Shown piece after piece: positions 31,330-36,399 of a stretch of DNA of 36,399 bases; the stretch's first letter is position 1; each line of letters starts with the position of its first letter. The translations under genes were made by a program, and so were the position numbers. The notes under the pieces are model-generated. The model did no database searches, was not told where the DNA came from, and saw only the letters and a list, made by a program, of their open reading frames with translations. The DNA is from Bryobacterales bacterium. Its GTDB lineage: Bacteria > Acidobacteriota > Terriglobia > Bryobacterales > UBA6623. Location of the stretch: contig JAPPMB010000167.1 of the NCBI GenBank assembly GCA_028819255.1, positions 91,656-128,054 on the forward strand, given 5' to 3'.

Positions 31330-31640
31330 GTGACACTCCCTGAGGACACGGCGCTATGGCTGCGAGTTCGAGCTGACCAAGCGAACCGCAGCGTGTCGGG
31401 TTGGCTGGCCGACCTGATTGAAGGGGCAAGACGTCGGGAGGGCGCGTACGAGATCGCCATGGAGCGTGCTTTTGCCCGGAAGCCCCGGAATCTGGAATGG
31501 GCTGACGGCCGGAGGCCGACGCGGGGCGAACTGCACGACCGCGCCAGTCTTCTCTTCGCTGACACCAAACCTCCTCGTCAATCGTTCCAATTCTTTGGAC
31601 ACGGCAACACAGGGCCGGGCAGATGCGCGGCATGCGCTCC
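31330..31640 (+). pseudogene. RHH (CopG-like) antitoxin reading into a frameshifted PIN toxin remnant
   Basis: From GTG 31330 the frame gives VTLPEDTALWLRVRADQANR then SVSGWLADLIEG, a ribbon-helix-helix fold, continuing to a linker (REGAYEIAMERAFARKPRNLEW) and GELHDR, as in antitoxins paired with PIN-domain toxins. Instead of stopping, it reads LLFADT. After a one-base shift at the AAA of ACCAAACCT (31565-31573), the +1 frame gives NLLVNRSNSLDTATQGRADA. Joined, this reads FADTNLLVNRSNS, the PIN N-terminus (FVDTNxLVY). The remaining PIN acidic residues are not recognisable after about 31640. Intact VapBC-type toxins are RNases, so this toxin is dead. The RHH part could still bind DNA. The following 31641-31877 holds nothing supportable. 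Confidence 0.66.
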
Positions 31641-31877
31641 GGTGGCAATCGTGCGCGAAAGAGCTGATCACTCAGGTCCCATTTGCACCCGATTGCCGGC
31701 AGCGGCCTGGAATCCGCTCGCGTTCTCAGAGCCGGGGCTCCACCGTTCCGGCGACTCAGCGGGTTCGTTGGGCAAGGGAGGGCTGTCGCGGACCGTGGGC
31801 AGGACTGGTCCGGCACCCGGTCCGCACGGGGCACTCCGGCCCAGCTCGCGTTGACCCGGGCCGACATCCCACTGGCC

Positions 31878-33806
31878 CTACGAACCTTCGGCGGCGAGGA
31901 TCTCCGAGAGTTCCGCCCATTCGTCCTCGTGCCGCTGCATCCGGCGCTGGCTTGCCCCGAGGTCCTCGATCACGCGCATTCTGCGGGCGTGATCACCGCC
32001 GGCCGTTGCCAGTTCCAGCTGCAGGACCCTGCAACTCTCCTCGAGGCTCTCGATTTTCTGCTCGATGTGCCCGATCCGGCTCCGGATCTTCGCGACCTTG
32101 ATCGGATTCATCCGGCGCGGTGCGGCAGGGGCCGCCTGGCGCAAGGCCTCCCCGAGCTGCTCGCTCACGACCGGGGCCTCGGGCTTCACGCGCTCCTCGG
32201 CCCGCCGCTGGCGCGACCAGAGAAAGTCCTCGTAGCCCCCGGGAAAGACCTCGAGCTCACCGTCTCCGACATGGACGACCTTGTTCGCCAGCTGGTCGAT
32301 GAAGTACCTGTCGTGCGATACGAACACCATGGTCCCGTCAAAGTCGAGCAGCGCTCGAAGGAGAACGTCCTTTGCTCGCAGATCGAGGTGGTTGGTCGGC
32401 TCGTCCAGCAAGAGCAGATTGGCGGGCTGTAAGAGCATGCGGGCCAGCGCATAGCGGTTCCGCTCCCCGCCCGACAGCACGCCGATCCGCTTGAATGCGT
32501 CATCGCCGCTGAAGAGGAAGCAGCCCAGCAGACTCCGCAGTTCCGTATCGCCCATCATGGGCGCGTGGCTGAGGAGATCCTCGAACAGGATCGCCTCCGG
32601 GTCCAGCTCCTTGTACTGGTCCTGGGCGAAATAGTCGATCCCGACCCGATACCCCGTGCGTCGCACGCCCGCCGTCAGCGGCTCGAGCCCCGCGAGGATC
32701 CGGATCAACGTCGATTTTCCCGCCCCGTTCACGCCCACCAGCGCGATCCGGTCGCCTCTCTCGATCCGCAGCGTGATCCGGCCGAACACGAGGGTCTCGC
32801 CGTAGCTCTTGGCGACATCCGTCAGCTCCGCAACCACCCGTCCCGACGGCACCGGCTGCGGGAACTTGAAGTGGATGACCTTCTCCTCCGGCGGAATCTC
32901 GATTCGGTCCATGCGCTCGAGTTCCTTGATTCGGCTCTGCACCTGCCTAGCCTTTGTGGCCTGGTAGCGAAACCGGTTGATGAAGACTTCCAGCTGCTCG
33001 ATCCGATCCTGCTGGGTGCGGTATGCCGCGCGAACCTGTGCCAGCCGCTGGTCGCGCAGCTTCTCGAACTTGCTGTAGTTGCCCGTGTAGAAGTGCACCC
33101 GCCTGTTCCACAGATGCACGACCTTCCTGACCGTCGCGTCCATGAAGTAGCGGTCGTGCGAGATGACGATGAACGCATGAGGGTAGTGCCGCAAGAAATC
33201 CTCGAGCCAGTTGCGCGCTTCGAGGTCCAGGTGGTTGGTCGGCTCGTCCAGCAGGAGCAGTCTCGGTCTGGCGAGCAGCAGCTTGGCCAGCGCGACGCGC
33301 ATCTGCCACCCGCCCGAGAACTCCTCGCACGGGCGTCTCCAGTCTTCCTTGGGGAACGCCAGTCCGCCGAGGACGGCTCCGGCGCGCGCTTCCATCGTGT
33401 ACCCGTCAAGTGCCTGAAAGCGTGTGGAACACCACTCGTAGCGATCAAGGACCTCCTGGAATTCGGGGCTGGCCGGATCCACTTCCGCCATGCGATCCAC
33501 CAGTTCGTCGAGCTCGCGCTCCAGTGCCTGCGCCTCGTCAAATACGCTCAGGCACTCCTCAAACACGGTGCGGCCCGAGAAGGCCAGCCCTTCCTGGGGC
33601 AGATACCCTACCTTGATGCCCTTCTGCCGCTCGATCGTGCCGCGATCCAGGTGCTCCGAGCCGTGCAGGATCTTGAGCAGTGTCGATTTGCCGCTGCCGT
33701 TGCCGCCGACGACGCCGACTCTGTCGCCGGGCGTGATCAGCCAGTCGAGCTTGTCGAACAGCACCCGAGCGCCATAGCGCATGCGGGCTTCCGCCAGGCG
33801 AATCAT
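31878..33806 (-). CDS. ABC-F family ATPase (Uup/YheS-like)
   Basis: 642 residues from ATG 33806; upstream codons are unlike the family. It has twin ABC domains with no membrane segment, as in ribosome-associated ABC-F proteins. Domain one has Walker A GGNGSGKST (34-42), signature FSGGWQMR (163-170) and Walker B with LLLLDEPTNHLD (183-194). A linker with a basic helix (RFRYQATKARQVQSRIKELE) carries the P-site tRNA interaction motif region. Domain two has GVNGAGKST, VLSGGERNRYALARMLLQ and another LLLLDEPTNHLD. The C-terminal charged coiled coil resembles the Uup-type DNA- or ribosome-binding tail. Probably a translation factor acting on stalled ribosomes. No antibiotic-resistance evidence is visible. 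Ten bases after the udk stop. Confidence 0.94.
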   Translation of the reverse strand: MIRLAEARMRYGARVLFDKLDWLITPGDRVGVVGGNGSGKSTLLKILHGSEHLDRGTIERQKGIKVGYLPQEGLAFSGRTVFEECLSVFDEAQALERELDELVDRMAEVDPASPEFQEVLDRYEWCSTRFQALDGYTMEARAGAVLGGLAFPKEDWRRPCEEFSGGWQMRVALAKLLLARPRLLLLDEPTNHLDLEARNWLEDFLRHYPHAFIVISHDRYFMDATVRKVVHLWNRRVHFYTGNYSKFEKLRDQRLAQVRAAYRTQQDRIEQLEVFINRFRYQATKARQVQSRIKELERMDRIEIPPEEKVIHFKFPQPVPSGRVVAELTDVAKSYGETLVFGRITLRIERGDRIALVGVNGAGKSTLIRILAGLEPLTAGVRRTGYRVGIDYFAQDQYKELDPEAILFEDLLSHAPMMGDTELRSLLGCFLFSGDDAFKRIGVLSGGERNRYALARMLLQPANLLLLDEPTNHLDLRAKDVLLRALLDFDGTMVFVSHDRYFIDQLANKVVHVGDGELEVFPGGYEDFLWSRQRRAEERVKPEAPVVSEQLGEALRQAAPAAPRRMNPIKVAKIRSRIGHIEQKIESLEESCRVLQLELATAGGDHARRMRVIEDLGASQRRMQRHEDEWAELSEILAAEGS

Positions 33807-33816
33807 CAAGCCGAGT

Positions 33817-34440
33817 TTAGCGACAGCCGGCCTGGCCCGGATCGCGCAGTCGGCGCAGGCGCGCCAGAACCGCTTCGGCGGACCGGTCGGGCGGAGCGGT
33901 CCCGTCGACGACCATGTCGGCGAACTCGCGAGTCGGCAGCACATGTCGGACGAACATCGGAGCCACATCGCGCCGCCACTGTTCGCGCACGGACTTCTCG
34001 GTCCTGTCGCGCTCGGAGGTGTCGCGTTCGATCCGCCTGGCCAAGCAGAGCTCCAGCGGAGCGTCGAGGAACACGGCCAGGTCCACGAGCTCCCGGACCC
34101 GAGGTTCCCAGAGAGCGAACAGGCCTTCCAGGATCAGGATCTCGGCTGGAGCGGTCCACTCGGGAGCGGCGAACCGGGAATGGGTCGCAAAGTTGTAGCG
34201 CGGCACTCCAACTCCGGACCCGGCCTTCAGATCGACTAGGTGGGCCGCCATCAGTTTCCAGTCCAGCGCCCCGGGATCGTCGAAATTGAATGCGGCCAGT
34301 TCGGCCCAGTCCAAGCCTGACTGGTCAAGGTAGTACGAGTCGGTGCTCAGGACAAGGGAGCCGCGCAAGGCGGCCGCCAGCTCGCAGGCCACACGTGTCT
34401 TGCCGGATCCTGAAGCGCCGCCGATGCCAACGACGATCAC
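33817..34440 (-). CDS. udk: Uridine kinase (udk family)
   Basis: 207 residues, GTG start at 34440, where the conserved beta-strand (VIVVGIGGASGSGKT) begins; no better start is present and the ribosome site is weak. It phosphorylates uridine (or cytidine) to UMP (CMP) in pyrimidine salvage. The P-loop GGASGSGKT is at 7-15. STDSYYLDQSGLDW and AFNFDDPGALDWKLM are the nucleoside-binding signatures of uridine kinases, and RYNFATHSR and ILILEGLFAL follow in the right order. Near the end, ARRIERDTSERDR is the LID-type segment. It lies 70 bases after the sulfatase gene, and the ABC-F gene follows. Confidence 0.93.
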   Translation of the reverse strand: MIVVGIGGASGSGKTRVACELAAALRGSLVLSTDSYYLDQSGLDWAELAAFNFDDPGALDWKLMAAHLVDLKAGSGVGVPRYNFATHSRFAAPEWTAPAEILILEGLFALWEPRVRELVDLAVFLDAPLELCLARRIERDTSERDRTEKSVREQWRRDVAPMFVRHVLPTREFADMVVDGTAPPDRSAEAVLARLRRLRDPGQAGCR

Positions 34441-34510
34441 AGAGGGGCCGGCCTGACGGCTGGCGCAGGAGTCGCGCCCATGCCAGAAACGACGGTTGGC
34501 GCCCGGCCCC

Positions 34511-36196
34511 TCAGCGATCCCACGAGCGCCATTCGATGACGCCCACCCGGTCCGCCCACGCGTCCCACATGGCCGCCATTTCGGTGACCTTCTCGGGCAT
34601 TTGGCCCGACAGGTCGTTGAGCTCGCTGCGGTCCTTCGCAAGGTCGTACAGCTCCCAGCGGCCCTCCTCCGGTCTCGACCATTTCGAGACGAGCTTCAAG
34701 TCCCCGACGCGGACGGCCCGGTTGCCCTCGTGCTCCCAGAAAAGGCCTTCCGGGTGTCCCTTGGCCGGCTGGCCCCGGAAGGTCGGCGCAAGCGAGGCGC
34801 CCTCGAGGGGCGTGATCGGGCTTCCGTTGTAGGTCTCGGGGTAGGGCGCCCCGGCCACGTCCACGCAGGTCGCCATTATGTCGATCAGGTGACCGACCTG
34901 GTCGGTCCACTCCCCTTTAGGCTCAATCCCCTCAGGCCAGTGCGCGATGAGAGGCGAGGAAATGCCGCCTTCGTGCACCCAGTGCTTGTAGTAGCGGAAG
35001 GGCGTGTTCGACACGTTCGCCCATGGGATTCCGTAGCTCTGATAGTCCTCCTCCGCTCCCGGCATGATCGACGGATCGTTGCCGACCGCGACCGGATCCC
35101 CCGCGTACGTGTGCGTCGGGATGTGCAGGGCCCGCCACGTCTCACGGGCCTCCTCGGCACATCCGCCGTTGTCGGCGAGGAAGAGGATCAGGGTGTTGTC
35201 CAGTTCCCCGTGCTCCCTCAATGTCTCGACGACGTGTCCGATCGCCTCGTCCATCAGTTCGATCTGGGCGGCGTAGACCTCCATGCGACGGGCCTGCCAC
35301 TCCTTGTCCGGCGCCTCTTCCCAAGGCACCTGGGAAGGATCGCGCTGGCTCATTCGGGCGGACTCGTCCAGGACGCCCGTTTCCCGCATCCGCTGCAGGC
35401 GTTCCTTGCGGAGTTCGTCCCAGCCGGCGTCGTAGCGGCCCTTGTACTTCGCGATCGCCTCCTCCGGCGCGTGCAGGGGCCAATGGGGCGATGTGAACGG
35501 CATGTAGAGAAAGAACGGGGCATCCGGACTCTCCGCCAGCGCCTCGCCGACGAACCGCGAGGCGTTCTCCCCGATTGCGGTCGTGTAGTAGAAGTCGGGG
35601 CCGGGATCCTCGGGCTCGTTGCCGCGCGTCAGCGAGACCGGGTCGTAGAACGATCCCGCTCCGTGAATCGTGCCGAAGAACTTGTCAAAGCCGCGCTGCA
35701 TGGGCCAGTTCGAACGATCCACCTTGCCGCCTGAGCCCTCCGCCGGGGTGACGTGCCACTTGCCGCTCATCAGGGTCGTGTAGCCGGCCTCCTTGAGCGC
35801 CTCGGCGATCGTCACGCAGCTCTTGTTGAGATTGCCCAGATAGGATGGGACGGGCACGCCGTCCTTGCGGAACTCCGTCATCATGTGGCCCACGCCAGCC
35901 TGGTGAGGGTAGAGTCCGGTGACAAGCGAGGCCCTTGTGGGGCAGCAGCGGGCGTAGTTGTAGAAGGATCGAAACCGCAAGCCGTTGGCCGCGAGACCGT
36001 CCAAGACGGGCGTGTTGATCTCGCCGCCGTAACAGCCGATGTCGGAGAAGCCCATGTCGTCAGCCATCGTGACGATGATGTTCGGGGGCTTGGGGGCGGA
36101 CGAGCAGGCCCACGGGAAAGCCGCGGCGGAAATGCCCATCCGCAGCCAGTCGCGGCGGCTGAGAGGCGGCGAGGATGCTTGCATAGCATCCATCAT
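34511..36196 (-). CDS. Tat-exported arylsulfatase (formylglycine-dependent)
   Basis: 561 residues, ATG 36196. The twin-arginine signal is visible as SRRDWLRMGISAAAF (13-27), followed by a Cys (ACSS), so it may also be lipid-anchored. The sulfatase signature is CCPTRAS (84-90), C-x-P-x-R with Cys84 the residue converted to formylglycine. Metal ligands MADDMG (Asp45, Asp46) and later LADNGG near residue 341 complete the site. It hydrolyses sulfate esters in the periplasm or outside, typically from sulfated polysaccharides. No formylglycine-generating enzyme gene is in the window, so maturation depends on a gene elsewhere. Adjacent genes udk and ABC-F are unrelated. Confidence 0.94.
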   Translation of the reverse strand: MMDAMQASSPPLSRRDWLRMGISAAAFPWACSSAPKPPNIIVTMADDMGFSDIGCYGGEINTPVLDGLAANGLRFRSFYNYARCCPTRASLVTGLYPHQAGVGHMMTEFRKDGVPVPSYLGNLNKSCVTIAEALKEAGYTTLMSGKWHVTPAEGSGGKVDRSNWPMQRGFDKFFGTIHGAGSFYDPVSLTRGNEPEDPGPDFYYTTAIGENASRFVGEALAESPDAPFFLYMPFTSPHWPLHAPEEAIAKYKGRYDAGWDELRKERLQRMRETGVLDESARMSQRDPSQVPWEEAPDKEWQARRMEVYAAQIELMDEAIGHVVETLREHGELDNTLILFLADNGGCAEEARETWRALHIPTHTYAGDPVAVGNDPSIMPGAEEDYQSYGIPWANVSNTPFRYYKHWVHEGGISSPLIAHWPEGIEPKGEWTDQVGHLIDIMATCVDVAGAPYPETYNGSPITPLEGASLAPTFRGQPAKGHPEGLFWEHEGNRAVRVGDLKLVSKWSRPEEGRWELYDLAKDRSELNDLSGQMPEKVTEMAAMWDAWADRVGVIEWRSWDR

Positions 36197-36234
36197 AGTG
36201 GCGGCAGACGCGGAGCCCGCGACCTGGCCCGACT

Positions 36235-36345
36235 AGGGGGACTCAGTTGCGCGGGATCAGCACGAAGCACCTTAACCGCTACGTGCGGGAATTGCGGGCA
36301 AGCACAGCATCCGAGACGCGGGCACGCTTGCCCAGTTGACGGCGC
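36235..36345 (+). mobile_element. IS1595-family (ISXO2-like) transposase, C-terminal relic
   Basis: One plus-strand frame reads RGTQLRGISTKHLNRYVRE, and after a one-base shift near 36290 the next frame reads AGKHSIRDAGTLAQLTALA. Joined as RGISTKHLNRYVREF-AGKHSIRDAGTLAQ it matches the conserved end of IS1595-family transposases (HHVSxKHLxRYVxEFAGRxNxRDxDT..QM). Nothing earlier in the transposase is present before 36235, where the sulfatase promoter side begins. It is a dead fragment. The rest of the window end (36346-36399) shows nothing. Confidence 0.72.
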
Positions 36346-36399
36346 TAGCCCTACCGAGTAGTCATAAATCGCACTGACAACGTTCCAGCCGGCTGCGCG

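Noticed and set aside
32565..34289. Plus-strand open frame of 574 codons
   Set aside because: Antisense to the ABC-F and udk genes, which carry full motif sets.

Overview
The window is a GC-rich bacterial chromosome segment from a diderm: it carries bamA, an OmpH/Skp-type chaperone, an OmpA-family protein, a lipoprotein and a Tat-exported sulfatase. The gene repertoire (long BamA with N-terminal extension, TIG plus NHL propeller protein, DUF4159/VWA cluster, DUF2149 next to an ExbB-like channel, secreted DUF3604 and arylsulfatase enzymes) fits Acidobacteriota best, but that assignment is inference from family recall. No rRNA, tRNA or CRISPR array was seen.

Layout. (1) 1-7075, all on the minus strand: rpoD (primary sigma factor), then a tightly packed envelope cassette of DUF4159 protein, VWA/GATase-like membrane protein, a caspase-fold (C13-like) protein and a TPR/gluzincin-peptidase protein that runs off the left edge. 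The last three genes are joined by 4-nt GTGA overlaps. (2) 7076-10472: a decayed accessory zone with a TnpB remnant, strong hairpins, a DUF4143 ATPase pseudogene with three frame changes, and one small hypothetical gene. (3) 10473-12994, plus strand: a CtpA-type protease and an orphan sugar-binding lipoprotein. (4) 13005-15687, minus strand: rpiB, an ExbB/TolQ/MotA-type channel, a DUF2149 protein and rocD, closely spaced. (5) 16030-20458, plus strand: rimO, yacG, pgpA, a TIG-NHL protein and cinA. (6) 20464-31144, minus strand: YcxB-like protein, secreted MBL hydrolase, very large secreted propeller-DUF3604 protein, OmpA-family protein, a small Arg/Gly-rich zinc-finger protein, OmpH/Skp, BamA and an unrecognised secreted protein. 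(7) 31145-31877: remnant of an RHH antitoxin fused to a frameshifted PIN toxin. (8) 31878-36196, minus strand: ABC-F ATPase, udk and a Tat sulfatase. (9) 36235-36345, plus strand: C-terminal scrap of an IS1595-family transposase.

How the genes fit together. Skp and BamA form an outer-membrane protein assembly pair with an OmpA-type protein downstream. rimO-yacG-pgpA-TIG/NHL-cinA mixes translation, gyrase control, phospholipid synthesis and NAD-salvage functions in one compact run. The cassette below rpoD looks like a Bat-operon analogue (VWA plus TPR) that has added a DUF4159 partner, a catalytic-Cys-lacking caspase-fold protein with an EF-hand-like loop, and an HExxH peptidase. It is the best candidate here for an incompletely described system. 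Three separate mobile or toxin relics flank otherwise housekeeping gene blocks.
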